The notes: generated from the sequence alone by a model not told the origin. A stretch of DNA of 64,000 nucleotides from Collinsella sp944321445 (GCF_030371825.1 NZ_JAUDDM010000001.1); one strand, 5' to 3'; counted from the first letter of the stretch, positions 48,724 through 56,997 are shown. Numbers and translations are program-made.

Positions 48724-48798
48724 TGGTGGGCGTTACAAGATTTGAACTTGTGACCTCTTCCGTGTCAGGGAAGCGCTCTCCCCCTGAGCTAAACGCCC
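48724..48798 (-). tRNA. tRNA-Val (GAC)
   Basis: A 75-nt tRNA with encoded CCA. Acceptor GGGCGTT/AACGCCC, D arm AGCTCAGGGGGAGAGC, anticodon arm CTTCC-CTGACAC-GGAAG giving anticodon GAC (Val codons GUC/GUU), and T arm with GTTCAAATC. A strong terminator follows. Confidence 0.96.
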
Positions 48799-48939
48799 GT
48801 TCAGGGTGCGCTCTTCAGCGCGGGAAATAATATACCGAAGCCTGACCCGTCTGTAAAGCACTTTTTCAAAAAACTTTTTGCAGGCGATTGATTCAGCCGT
48901 TTACCTGCGCGGTATGCTGAAACTTCACGCCCCTGCACC

Positions 48940-49863
48940 CTATCGGTCCGCCGGTGCCAAGTCCTCCCCGATCGACATGTTCTCAAAGCGACGCGCCATG
49001 AAACCGTCGTCGAAGTGGTTGTCGACATACACCTCAAAAGGATTCTGCGGCAGCACTCCATGATGGCGCTGCCCTGCGCGCCAGAAGCACGCGAGCGTCA
49101 TCACGATGTCGAGCACCATAAACATGGTAAGCAGGCTGGCGACCACCGCCTGCTTACGCGTCGTGGGCTCGCCGATGCGGTAGATGAGCTCGGGCATGAT
49201 CACCTTGCACCACACGAGCCCGATTACGCCCCACATGAACAGAAAGCGCCATGCGATCCACTGGGTAATGTGATCGGGCAGGCCCAGATACGTCCACGAC
49301 TGCAAGTCGGCGAAGTGCTCCATGCTCCAACCCGCGCATTGCTCGAGTGTGCCACCCAGCGCCGCCGACATCAAAAACACCTGCCACCACGGATTGGTGC
49401 GCACCTGCCACAGGCACATGGTGAGCAGCACCGCGCCCACGCCGTACAGCGGCGAGAACGGTCCCCACACGAGACCCACGCGGCTCTCGACAATGCCGAA
49501 CATGATAAAGGTGTACACCGTCTCAAGCACCAAACCCAGCACAGACGCCACCAGGAAAATGATGATGTACTGATAGATGGTAGGCGTACATCCGTTGAGA
49601 TACTCGTTGCGAAAGTAGCGTTTCGTGTTACGCAGGATGCGCCGCTGCTCCTTTGCGAGCTTAGCGCGACGGCGACGATGTCCAAGCCACTCGGTCTCTG
49701 TCCACAACGCCCCCGCAAACACACTTTGGTCGAGCTTTCCCTCGGACAGCAGGCGCTCAGTGATACGCCCCGATCCGTGAGAGTCCTGGTACTTCTGCAC
49801 GCACCAACCAATTGCGCGCGCAGCCAGAAACACGAGGACAACGAAGGCGAGAACGAGAAACAC
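48940..49863 (-). CDS. CmpB-like (putative ABC-transporter type IV) membrane protein
   Basis: A 307-residue membrane protein. An N-terminal helix and a basic cytoplasmic segment (HRRRRAKLAKEQRRILRNTKR) are followed by five helices containing TIYQYIIIFLVASVLGLVLETVY, RVGLVWGPFSPLYGVGAV, and AWRFLFMWGVIGLVWCK. These match PF06541, a family of unknown function despite the ABC label. GTG 49863 with GAAAGG upstream. It is a single gene between tRNA-Val and the tRNA-Gly/Cys cluster. Confidence 0.85.
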   Translation of the reverse strand: MFLVLAFVVLVFLAARAIGWCVQKYQDSHGSGRITERLLSEGKLDQSVFAGALWTETEWLGHRRRRAKLAKEQRRILRNTKRYFRNEYLNGCTPTIYQYIIIFLVASVLGLVLETVYTFIMFGIVESRVGLVWGPFSPLYGVGAVLLTMCLWQVRTNPWWQVFLMSAALGGTLEQCAGWSMEHFADLQSWTYLGLPDHITQWIAWRFLFMWGVIGLVWCKVIMPELIYRIGEPTTRKQAVVASLLTMFMVLDIVMTLACFWRAGQRHHGVLPQNPFEVYVDNHFDDGFMARRFENMSIGEDLAPADR

Positions 49864-49949
49864 AAGGACCTTTCGAGCGTAGTTGGGATGTCGCAGACAC
49901 TAAACAGTAGTTTGACACGAATCGCTCGCAAATTTTTTTAAATTTGCCC

Positions 49950-49978
49950 TTGCACAGGGTTTAGAATTCGCGTATAGT
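49950..49978 (+). promoter_or_regulatory. Promoter of the first tRNA-Gly/Cys unit
   Basis: TTGCAC (49950-49955), 17-bp spacer, TATAGT (49973-49978), 12 bp before the tRNA. The second unit has TTGCGC and TATAGT with the same spacer. Confidence 0.7.
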
Positions 49979-49990
49979 ACTTCCTCGCAA

Positions 49991-50066
49991 GCGGACATGG
50001 CTCAGTTGGTAGAGCACAACCTTGCCAAGGTTGGGGTCGCGGGTTCGAGCCCCGTTGTCCGCTCCA
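49991..50066 (+). tRNA. tRNA-Gly (GCC), copy 1
   Basis: 76 nt with encoded CCA. Acceptor GCGGACA/TGTCCGC, D arm GCTCAGTTGGTAGAGC, anticodon loop CTTGCCAAG (GCC), T loop GGTTCGAGCC. Identical to the copy at 50342-50417. Confidence 0.97.
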
Positions 50067-50077
50067 TTGCATGATTC

Positions 50078-50103
50078 GGGCCGATTGGAAGATCGGCCCT
50101 TTT
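50078..50103 (+). terminator. Hairpin after tRNA-Gly copy 1
   Basis: GGGCCGAT (50078-50085) pairs with ATCGGCCC (50092-50099), followed by TTTT. It lies 7 bp before tRNA-Cys. It may be an attenuator or processing stem; tRNA-Cys must be transcribed through it. Confidence 0.7.
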
Positions 50104-50110
50104 CATATCC

Positions 50111-50184
50111 GGCGAAGTGGCCAAGTGGTAAGGCAGAGGCCTGCAAAGCCTTTACCCCCGGTTCGAATCCGGGCTTCGCCTCCA
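50111..50184 (+). tRNA. tRNA-Cys (GCA), copy 1
   Basis: 74 nt with encoded CCA. Acceptor GGCGAAG/CTTCGCC, anticodon region GCCTGCAAAGC (GCA), T arm CCGGTTCGAATCCGG. Identical to the copy at 50464-50537. Confidence 0.97.
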
Positions 50185-50192
50185 GTGCATTC

Positions 50193-50216
50193 AAGGGGTC
50201 CGAGAGGGCCCCTTTT
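50193..50216 (+). terminator. Terminator after tRNA-Cys copy 1
   Basis: AAGGGGTCC, GAGA, GGGCCCCTT, then TT: a 9-bp stem with one G-U pair. The same element follows the second tRNA-Cys and the tRNA-Cys fragment. Confidence 0.85.
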
Positions 50217-50300
50217 CCATGCCCTTCCCCGCCGAGAGCAGCCCGGGTTCGAACCGCGCTGGCGCTTGAACAACAAATCTTGTGCAGAAGATGTTGACGC

Positions 50301-50329
50301 TTGCGCTCGTGACGGATTTCGCGTATAGT
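50301..50329 (+). promoter_or_regulatory. Promoter of the second tRNA-Gly/Cys unit
   Basis: TTGCGC (50301-50306), 17-bp spacer, TATAGT (50324-50329), 12 bp before the tRNA-Gly. Confidence 0.65.
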
Positions 50330-50341
50330 ACTTCCTCGCAA

Positions 50342-50417
50342 GCGGACATGGCTCAGTTGGTAGAGCACAACCTTGCCAAGGTTGGGGTCGCGGGTTCGAG
50401 CCCCGTTGTCCGCTCCA
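50342..50417 (+). tRNA. tRNA-Gly (GCC), copy 2
   Basis: 76 nt, base-for-base the same as copy 1, anticodon GCC, CCA encoded. Confidence 0.97.
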
Positions 50418-50428
50418 TTGCATGTCAG

Positions 50429-50456
50429 GAGCCGATTTTATCGAATCGGCTCTTTT
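50429..50456 (+). terminator. Hairpin after tRNA-Gly copy 2
   Basis: GAGCCGATT (50429-50437) pairs with AATCGGCTC (50444-50452), then TTTT. Compared with copy 1, a base pair near the base of the stem has changed on both sides (GGGCC/GGCCC to GAGCC/GGCTC), so pairing is kept. Confidence 0.72.
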
Positions 50457-50463
50457 CATATCC

Positions 50464-50537
50464 GGCGAAGTGGCCAAGTGGTAAGGCAGAGGCCTGCAAA
50501 GCCTTTACCCCCGGTTCGAATCCGGGCTTCGCCTCCA
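50464..50537 (+). tRNA. tRNA-Cys (GCA), copy 2
   Basis: 74 nt, same sequence as copy 1, anticodon GCA, CCA encoded. Confidence 0.97.
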
Positions 50538-50545
50538 GTGCATTC

Positions 50546-50569
50546 AAGGGGTCCGAGAGGGCCCCTTTT
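50546..50569 (+). terminator. Terminator after tRNA-Cys copy 2
   Basis: Same AAGGGGTCC-GAGA-GGGCCCCTT stem followed by TT as after copy 1. Confidence 0.85.
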
Positions 50570-50660
50570 CTATGCCCTTCCCTGCTGGGGGCAGCTCGAA
50601 TTCGAACCGCGCTGGCGGCGCGAGCGAGCGGGCGAGGGCGCGGAGGCGCCCGAAGCCGGC

Positions 50661-50683
50661 GTGCATCCGCCTCGCGGATGCAC
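50661..50683. other. Perfect 10-bp hairpin beside the tRNA-Cys fragment
   Basis: GTGCATCCGC, CTC, GCGGATGCAC: a perfect stem ending one base before the tRNA-Cys 3' fragment, within a GC-rich insert of about 147 bp. Confidence 0.5.
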
Positions 50684-50684
50684 G

Positions 50685-50736
50685 GAATCCGGGCTTCGCC
50701 TCCAGTTAATTCAAGGGGTCCGAGAGGGCCCCTTTT
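50685..50736 (+). pseudogene. tRNA-Cys 3'-end fragment plus terminator
   Basis: GAATCCGGGCTTCGCCTCCA (50685-50704) is identical to the last 20 nt of tRNA-Cys and is followed by the same terminator (50713-50736). The 5' part of the tRNA is missing. Either a third unit was deleted, or this is the 3'-end duplication left by an element that integrated in tRNA-Cys. The region 50738-51127 holds only the hairpin at 50937 and no gene. Confidence 0.8.
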
Positions 50737-50936
50737 CCGTGCGCGCTTCAGCAGGAGGCAGCCCGGGTTCGAACCGCGCTGGCGGCGCGAGCGTATCGCT
50801 CGCCCACCTGTGGTCAAAAATCCGTCGAGTCGGGATATCGGGCCACAGGAACCTCGAAATCGATCCCTAGAGCCCCTTCGCTCCCTCACCCGCGTGGTTC
50901 GACCCACCAAAACCGCAGGATAGCGATTCTAGAAAA

Positions 50937-50967
50937 GTGCCCTCTCGCCACGGGGGCGAAAGGGCAC
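50937..50967. terminator. Hairpin, possible terminator
   Basis: GTGCCCTCTCGCC pairs imperfectly with GGGCGAAAGGGCAC. No gene is directly upstream on the plus strand; on the minus strand it lies 160 bp past the lipoprotein stop. Confidence 0.45.
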
Positions 50968-51127
50968 CTTACTGCATTTCATATTTATCGTTGCAATCTA
51001 CTTATGCGAATTTGTTAAGTTAGATAACTCGAATCCCGACTCGGCGCATTTTTGACCACGGACCAGCGAACGATACGTTTCCACCACCATAAAGCCGCCT
51101 CGTTGGCCATCCTACAGGTAGTCAGTC

Positions 51128-51604
51128 TCAATCAATCTCGGCGGAAGTCGCGCCCTCAAGGTTCGCAAACTCGCCGGTAAAGCTACCGGACGCGTCGACG
51201 CCGATGCGCGCGATGCGCGTCTCGCCCGCCTCGAGCTCGAGCTCCTCCTTGCAGTCGCCCGAACCCTCGAACAGCGCATCGACGTCACCGTCGGGAGAGA
51301 TGCTCACGAGCTTGAACTTGCCGTCCTCGATCTCGGCCTCGCAATCGAGCGTCACGCTGCCGCACGCTTCGGAATTAAAGCGCCATACAACGTACTTGCC
51401 CGTAAAGCCCTGGAAGCTCTGGCTCGTGGACTCCCCGCCGCCCGGATCGCCCGAAAACGCTTCATGGGTGTAATCAGTGGTCTGGCCAGCAACGAGCTCG
51501 TCGTCATCCCAGTACTTTGCCTGATCAGAATTTGCCGCACCGCCGCAGCCCGTCAGAGCAAGAGCGACCAAGCCTGCGAAAACGATCGGGGTAAGCTATC
51601 TCAT
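51128..51604 (-). pseudogene. Lipoprotein gene with an amber codon at position 3
   Basis: An ATG at 51604 has a strong GGAGG 4 nt upstream and opens ATG AGA TAG CTT. After the TAG the frame stays open for 155 codons and reads LTPIVFAGLVALALTGCGG, a textbook lipoprotein signal with lipobox Cys. The basic n-region would be restored if TAG were AAG (Lys). The mature part (about 130 residues, two Cys pairs) is a beta-rich domain of unknown function. Translation from the TTG at 51571 would lose the basic start. So it is either a nonsense mutant, a sequence error, or suppressed. Confidence 0.75.
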
Positions 51605-51715
51605 GACGCCTCCGTTCAACGTTCGAAGCGGGCATTCCCGCCCGCAGCACCATCTTACGCGAAAGCAAAACGCGACCGAACGCCTACGGCGCCACCGGAC
51701 GCTCAATGGCACGAA

Positions 51716-52459
51716 TCAGGCAGCTTCAGCAGCTTTATACAGCTTGATAAGGCGCACGAGCGTTCCGGTCGCCTCACGGCGACGCCGCACCTCAACGCTG
51801 TCCACCAGCATGCGCATAAGGCGAATCCCGCGTCCGCGTTCCTCGCTCTCATCGGGCTCCTCGGTGGGCGCGATCTCGTAGCCGCATCCGCAGTCGCGCA
51901 CCTCGACCACCACGCGGTCGGAATACGCAATCACCATCATCATGCAGCCTGCCCCGCCGTTCGCGTGGTCGTATGCGTTCGACAGCGCCTCCCCCGTCGC
52001 GAGCGCCATGTCAAACCGGTCGCTTTCGCTCATGGGCAGCGACGCCATCATGTCGGACACGCGATGCCGATAGTAGCCCAGATTCTCCACGCCCTCACGC
52101 ACCGACACGCTCTTGCTCCACAGCGGCATAGCGCCCGGCTTGAGCAGCGGCACCGGCGGTCTCACCTGAGCCGTCACGTGCAGGATGTCGATAAGCCGCG
52201 CAATCTGCAGCGAGCGTGTCACGTCGGACGAGGTGTTTACGAGTGAAAGCAACCCGCCCAGGCGATTGAGGTTCCGTTCGCGTGAAAGCAGGCACGCCAG
52301 CCCGGACGAATCGATGAACGTCACGTGCTGGCAGTTGATGAGGATACGGCGAACTCCCTCCGCAACCAGCGTGTCGATCTGGTCGCGGAGTGCCGGCACC
52401 GTCGCGATGTCGATATCGCGCACCGGAGCAATGACCGCTATGTCGTTCCACTCGTTCAT
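51716..52459 (-). CDS. STAS-HATPase fusion (anti-sigma antagonist plus anti-sigma kinase-like)
   Basis: A protein of about 247 residues. Residues 1-95 form a STAS domain (APVRDIDIATVPALRDQID, NCQHVTFIDSSGLACLLS; the Ser after DS is the phosphosite in SpoIIAA). Residues 120-235 are an RsbW-type ATPase (FDMALATGEALSNAYDHA N-box, VVEVRDCGCGYE, ERGRGIRLMRMLVD G-box). Normally these are two proteins that antagonise each other. It follows the PP2C phosphatase gene by about 100 bp, and the phosphatase is the expected activator. A GTG at 52483 is an alternative start. Confidence 0.88.
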   Translation of the reverse strand: MNEWNDIAVIAPVRDIDIATVPALRDQIDTLVAEGVRRILINCQHVTFIDSSGLACLLSRERNLNRLGGLLSLVNTSSDVTRSLQIARLIDILHVTAQVRPPVPLLKPGAMPLWSKSVSVREGVENLGYYRHRVSDMMASLPMSESDRFDMALATGEALSNAYDHANGGAGCMMMVIAYSDRVVVEVRDCGCGYEIAPTEEPDESEERGRGIRLMRMLVDSVEVRRRREATGTLVRLIKLYKAAEAA

Positions 52460-52559
52460 ACGCTCATGGTTCCCCGCGGGCACCGGGCGTAATCACTCGT
52501 CGCGCAGCCGCACGCCCAGCGCCGCAAAGCATCGGGCAGCGGAAGCAGTGCGTGCTCCA

Positions 52560-54911
52560 TCAGGCGCGCACCTCCCCGCCCGCCTCGTCGAAGCGCAGCG
52601 CCACGAGCGCGATGTCGTCATCGAGCGCCGACTCGCTGAAGGCGTCAAGTTCTGCCAGCACCGCATGGCACAGGCATTCCACGCCCCGCGTCGACGCACG
52701 CAACAAGAAATCGAACAGCCGCCGCTCGCCGAAGAACTCACGGTCGGGATTTCGCGCCTCGATAGCGCCATCGGTATACATGAACAGTATGTCGCCCGGC
52801 GCAAACGAAAAGCGGCCGCCCTCGTACGCCATGGATTCGAAGGCACCCACCACGCCCGACTGCACGGAGAGCAGCTCCATCTCGCCGTGTGTGACGCCAC
52901 CCTGGTCGTCGGGCGCACCGGGATGGATGAGCACCGTGGGCGGATGGCCGGCCGAACAGTACGTCGCCGTACCGGCGCGCAGATCGATCTTGGCGACGAA
53001 CATGGTGGCAAAGGTCTCCACGCGCGAGAAGCTCATGAGCATGCTGTTGAGCGAGCGCACCATGTCCTGCGGCTCCGCACCCTCCCAAGCGTAGGCAGTG
53101 AGCGCGGTCTTCACGAGCGCCGACATGGACGCCGCCTCGATACCCTTGCCCGACACATCGCCCAAGATCATGACTGCGCGGTCGTCCGGCAGGCGGATAA
53201 GGGTGTAGAAGTCACCGCCCACGAGCGCCTGGCGCGTGGCGGACGAATAAAGCGAGTCCGTCGTGATACCCGGCACGCTGCCCAGGTCGTTGCGCAGACC
53301 CACCTGGAGCGTCTGCGCGATACGCCGCTCCGAGCTCGACTGCTTGAGGCCCTGGCTCATGATCTCGAAATCGTGCGCCAGACGCACCAGGTAGTCGTAC
53401 TCGATGTCGTCGATAGGTTCCTGCGTGCTGTCTCGCAGGAGCAGCATCATGCGCGGAACGCCACCAACATGCCCTGCCTCTTCCGGCAGCATGTCCTCGC
53501 CGGCTTCAGTGTCGGGCAGGCTTCGGCTGATGTCGAAGAACACACCTTGGCTGGGCAGCCCGCGCGACGCGAGCCACTCCCCCGCCCACGTGGTCTGATC
53601 GACGCGTACCAGGCGCACCGAACGCAGATCGTCCGGAGAGCACGACCAGGCGCTCTGCTCGCGCATGAACGGCATCGTCGCCATGGGGTCCACGCGTGCC
53701 GCAGGCGCAGTGGTGGAGAAGAACATCTCATCGATCGTCCCGGGCAGGCACACGCGACTGCCGCCCTCGAAATCGATCACATAGCAGTTGCGGCGCGGGT
53801 CGCGCAGCACGGCGCACGTGCGGCAATGCAGCACGCGGTGCACCTCGTCGGACACGGCATGCCAGGTGGCCGCACTGTCCCCCGCCTCGCCGTACAGGTA
53901 CTCACGCACGCGGTTGAGCGAGCGCGTGAGCTCCTCGGTGCGCTGCGAGCGCAAGCTGCTCACCAGGCTCACAAGCTCGATGGACAGGTAGTCGCAGATG
54001 ACCTCGAGCACGCGAGCGTCCATCATGCGCGGGCGCCGCGGGCGCTTCCAGCCCAGCTCAAGGATGCCCAGCACCTGCGTGCCGAAGAACACCGGAACCG
54101 CAATGAGGGTACGATAGGGCGGCACGTTCTCCACACGTAGGCGTGTGCTCTCGTGCGTGTCGATGTCGAAGAACACGCTCGACTCGATGCCCTTGCCGTA
54201 GGCCGCCGGCACGATGGTGAGGTTGCACGGTCGCTGCTCGCGCAGCACGTAGGTGGGAATGCCTGCGCCGTACGGGATGAATTCGGGCACGTAGTCGCGC
54301 GTGAGCCCGTAGCTGATGCCGCGCAGCTTGAAGCCGCCGCTTTCCGAGAAGTAGATGGACGATCCATCCGCATCGAGCGTGTCGACGAGCTTGTTGAGCA
54401 CCGCGTCCAGAAGCGACGGAAGATCCTTGGAGCCCGCCGCCGTCATGATGACCGAAAGGGTACCGGAAAGCCGCCTGTTGACCGCCTGGAGCTCCGAGAA
54501 CAGGCGCTGTGTCTGGCGATCGCGCGCGTACTGCTCCTCGAGGCTACGGATGACCACGAGCACGCGATCTGTCGCTTCATTCGCCATGCCCAATGCGCGG
54601 GAGGACACCGCAGACGCGCGAACGCGCACAGGGACAAACGAACCGTCCGGGAGCTTGAGCACGCAGCTGTTGTCCTCGCCGTCGAGCGTGAAAGGCAAGC
54701 GATGCTCCGAGGCGCGCTCGAACTGGTCGCTATACAGCAGGTCCTTGATATCCTGACCCACAATGCGGTCGCGCTCCTCGAGCGCGAGCGTCGTGAGCTG
54801 GCGGTTCACGTGCTGCACGGCGCCGTCTGCGCCGCACAGGGCAATCGCATCGCTTGTGAGCTCAACCAGATGCGCAAGCTCGGCGAGCTCGCCGGTAGCC
54901 ATGGATTCCAT
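52560..54911 (-). CDS. PAS-GAF-PP2C (SpoIIE/RsbU-type) phosphatase
   Basis: A 783-residue sensor phosphatase. PAS at about residues 1-125 (LTSDAIALCGADGAVQHVNRQL). A helix, then GAF at 150-320 (SLLDAVLNKLVDTLDADGSS, IAVPVFFGTQVLGILELGW). A second divergent GAF-like region covers 360-520. PP2C/SpoIIE is at 545-780: QALVGGDFYTLIRLPDDRAVMILGDVSGKG, CSAGHPP, FMYTDGAIEA, DDDIALVALRF. It should dephosphorylate the STAS domain of its neighbour in response to a PAS/GAF signal. No sigma-B-like factor is in the window. ATG 54911 with GGGAGG upstream. Confidence 0.92.
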   Translation of the reverse strand: MESMATGELAELAHLVELTSDAIALCGADGAVQHVNRQLTTLALEERDRIVGQDIKDLLYSDQFERASEHRLPFTLDGEDNSCVLKLPDGSFVPVRVRASAVSSRALGMANEATDRVLVVIRSLEEQYARDRQTQRLFSELQAVNRRLSGTLSVIMTAAGSKDLPSLLDAVLNKLVDTLDADGSSIYFSESGGFKLRGISYGLTRDYVPEFIPYGAGIPTYVLREQRPCNLTIVPAAYGKGIESSVFFDIDTHESTRLRVENVPPYRTLIAVPVFFGTQVLGILELGWKRPRRPRMMDARVLEVICDYLSIELVSLVSSLRSQRTEELTRSLNRVREYLYGEAGDSAATWHAVSDEVHRVLHCRTCAVLRDPRRNCYVIDFEGGSRVCLPGTIDEMFFSTTAPAARVDPMATMPFMREQSAWSCSPDDLRSVRLVRVDQTTWAGEWLASRGLPSQGVFFDISRSLPDTEAGEDMLPEEAGHVGGVPRMMLLLRDSTQEPIDDIEYDYLVRLAHDFEIMSQGLKQSSSERRIAQTLQVGLRNDLGSVPGITTDSLYSSATRQALVGGDFYTLIRLPDDRAVMILGDVSGKGIEAASMSALVKTALTAYAWEGAEPQDMVRSLNSMLMSFSRVETFATMFVAKIDLRAGTATYCSAGHPPTVLIHPGAPDDQGGVTHGEMELLSVQSGVVGAFESMAYEGGRFSFAPGDILFMYTDGAIEARNPDREFFGERRLFDFLLRASTRGVECLCHAVLAELDAFSESALDDDIALVALRFDEAGGEVRA

Positions 54912-55035
54912 CGACGCACCTCCCGCACCGAATACGGCCGGCGCCAACCACGTCCTTCCGGCCTGCTACGCAGTATACCGGTCCCGGCAGGACAAGGGCC
55001 CGACATCGAAGCGAGCGGCCGTATCATGTTCAACA

Positions 55036-55063
55036 GGTAAAAAGAAAGCCTCCCAAAGGAGGC
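55036..55063 (-). terminator. Terminator of tRNA-Leu
   Basis: On the minus strand GCCTCC pairs with GGAGGC around TTTG, followed by TTTCTTTTT, 13 bp past the tRNA. Confidence 0.88.
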
Positions 55064-55075
55064 CCGAAGATTCAA

Positions 55076-55165
55076 TGGTGTCGGAGGCGGGACTTGAACC
55101 CGCAAGTCCGAGAAATGGACACTAGCACCTCAAGCTAGCGCGTCTGCCAATTCCGCCACTCCGAC
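55076..55165 (-). tRNA. tRNA-Leu (GAG)
   Basis: 90 nt with CCA and a long class II variable arm. Acceptor GTCGGAG/CTCCGAC; anticodon loop TTGAGGT in stem TAGC/GCTA gives GAG (Leu codons CUC/CUU); T arm GCGGGTTCAAGTCCCGC. Confidence 0.96.
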
Positions 55166-55276
55166 TTGCCTTGCAGCGAGAAAGATATTAACCCAAGCCG
55201 ACCGCTTTGCGCAAGCACTTTTTCAAGAATATTTTCCAGGTTGTGGAGATGGCACATCTCCCCAGCTCAGAGGCAC

Positions 55277-55297
55277 AGAGGGCCATACCAGCCCTCT
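55277..55297 (-). terminator. Small hairpin after the second peptide-binding protein gene
   Basis: AGAGGGC (55277-55283) pairs with GCCCTCT (55291-55297), beginning 3 bp after the stop. There is no T tract; weak candidate. Confidence 0.4.
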
Positions 55298-55299
55298 TA

Positions 55300-56997
55300 C
55301 TACACGAGCTCTGCCTCGAAAAAGTGCGCGTAGCCCTGCGGGTCGATGAGCAGCTTGGCGATCCTGCGCGAGCCTGCCACAGCATGTGCGCCGAAGATAT
55401 AGGGAATCACCGGCATGTCGGCGGCGATGATGCCTTCCGCCGCGCGCAGGCGCTCCTGGCGCTCGGTATTGCTCGCGAGTGTACGCGCCTCATCGATGAG
55501 CTCATCTACCCGCTCATTGGCGTAGCGCGCATAGTTGTGCGCCCCGATGCACGAGGAATGGAACAGTGGGAACAACACGTTATCCATCACGGGCACATCG
55601 GGCGTCCAATCGACGCGTGCAAGGCTGAACTCACCCGCGTCCAGGCGCCGATGGAGCTCGTCGAACTCCACCTCTTCGAGCTCGCAGGCGATTCCCGCCT
55701 CCTCGAGGTCCGAAACGATCTCTTCCATGGCTTTCTGATGTCCGCAGTCCGTGCTGTAGAGGAGGGAGATGTTCAAACCGCGCTCCCCTTCCTCGTCCTT
55801 GGGGTACACGGCGTCCAACAGGCGATTCGCACCCGTCACATCGTGCTGTGCGGCCGACCAGCCCTCCTCGCGATACCCCGGTACATCGGGCGGGACGATA
55901 CCGTATGCCGGCATGCGCACATCGCGAAACACGCGCTTGGAGAGCGCGTCGCGGTCGATGGCCATGGAGATGGCACGGCGGACATCGGGATTGTCGAGCG
56001 GCTGACTCGCGGTGTTGCATGCGAGGTAGGACACCACAGGTTCGCTTCCCAGCACGATATGGCGGTTGGCGTTCAGCTGAAGGCGCTCATCGTCGTTCGA
56101 CTTCCAGCTCGCCGCGTTAGCGTCGGCGTTCTCGATGGGGCAGGCGGAAACCGTCAGGTCTCCCGACTCGAACGCGCGGTAGGAATCGGCAACGCTCTCC
56201 TGGAACGTCATGCGCACGCGCGCGACCTCGGCGGGTGCGGGGGCGTAGCCGTCGAAACGGAGGAGGTCGATACCCGCTCCCCCATCCTCGAGCGCACCGT
56301 CAACCTTGAACGGGCCGTTGCCCACCGGGCTCGCGGCGAATGCCTGCGGGTCATCTTCGGCAGCCTCGGGCACGGGCGCCAAACGCGGGTCGGCCACCAC
56401 AGAAGGAAAATCGGCATAGGGCGCGGAGAGCTTCACCACAAGCGTGCGCTCATCCGGGCAGCTCACGCCCGCAAGGCTTGAAGACGTGCCGGCGCGCACC
56501 GCGTCGTAGCCCTCAACGAGCGCCAGCAGGTGCGCAACGGACGGCGAGGCCCACTGCTTCGCCGCCGCGCTCTTGGGGCTTACCAAGCGGTCCCATGCGC
56601 GCTTGAAATCGATGGCACGCACCGACTGCCCATCGTGAAACGTTGCGTCCCTCAGCGTGAAGGTGAGTGTGCGCTGGTCCTCAGAAACCAGGTAGCTCTC
56701 GGCTGCCAGACAGGTAAGCGTGCCCGTCTCGAAGTCATAGCGCGTCAGCGGGTCGAACAGCTGAAACACGATCTGTGCGTCGGCCGGAGCAGTCGCACCA
56801 TAGGGATCCAGGCACACGGGGCGCGCGATGCCGACCTCGATGGTCTCGGCCGCGAGCTCATCGACCTCGCCGGTATCATCCGCTTCGGGCGCATCGCCGC
56901 CTACGCCGGCGCAACCGACCAGCGTAAGCGATCCCAACGATGCCATCGAGGCACACACGAGCGATCTTCTGTCGATCAAGCGAGCATCCTGTGCCAT
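55300..56997 (-). CDS. Oligopeptide ABC transporter substrate-binding lipoprotein, second copy
   Basis: A 565-residue SBP_bac_5 protein. It starts with a twin-Arg-like signal (DRRSLVCASMASLGSLTLVGC), lipobox Cys near residue 28. Family blocks: PYGATAPADAQIVFQLFDPL, FTLRDATFHDGQSVRAIDFKRAWDR, PVGNGPFKV, NPDVRRAISMAIDRDAL. It is about as long as the first copy at 61500 and alignable along its length, so the operon has two binding proteins of different specificity. The frame is open to 57165, but the ATG at 56997 has GGGAGAG. It has its own gap of 225 bp after oppF. Confidence 0.92.
   Translation of the reverse strand: MAQDARLIDRRSLVCASMASLGSLTLVGCAGVGGDAPEADDTGEVDELAAETIEVGIARPVCLDPYGATAPADAQIVFQLFDPLTRYDFETGTLTCLAAESYLVSEDQRTLTFTLRDATFHDGQSVRAIDFKRAWDRLVSPKSAAAKQWASPSVAHLLALVEGYDAVRAGTSSSLAGVSCPDERTLVVKLSAPYADFPSVVADPRLAPVPEAAEDDPQAFAASPVGNGPFKVDGALEDGGAGIDLLRFDGYAPAPAEVARVRMTFQESVADSYRAFESGDLTVSACPIENADANAASWKSNDDERLQLNANRHIVLGSEPVVSYLACNTASQPLDNPDVRRAISMAIDRDALSKRVFRDVRMPAYGIVPPDVPGYREEGWSAAQHDVTGANRLLDAVYPKDEEGERGLNISLLYSTDCGHQKAMEEIVSDLEEAGIACELEEVEFDELHRRLDAGEFSLARVDWTPDVPVMDNVLFPLFHSSCIGAHNYARYANERVDELIDEARTLASNTERQERLRAAEGIIAADMPVIPYIFGAHAVAGSRRIAKLLIDPQGYAHFFEAELV

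Larger units (their letters stand above)
49967..50588 (+). repeat. Tandem 351-bp duplication of the tRNA-Gly/tRNA-Cys unit
   Basis: The unit runs from TTCGCGTATAGTAC (49967 and 50318) through both tRNAs and the terminator to ATGCCCTTCC. The tRNAs and promoter -10 are identical, while spacers have diverged. Trailing GTTCGAACCGCGCTGG strings follow each unit and the third partial copy. Confidence 0.88.

Noticed and set aside
48348..48830. A 160-codon frame over the AT-rich gap and tRNA-Val
   Set aside because: It runs antisense through a tRNA and its terminator; coding potential is not credible.
50282..50923. Open frames across the tRNA-Gly/Cys cluster with repeats such as GFEPRW
   Set aside because: They are translations of tRNA genes and terminators; the repetition reflects the duplicated unit.
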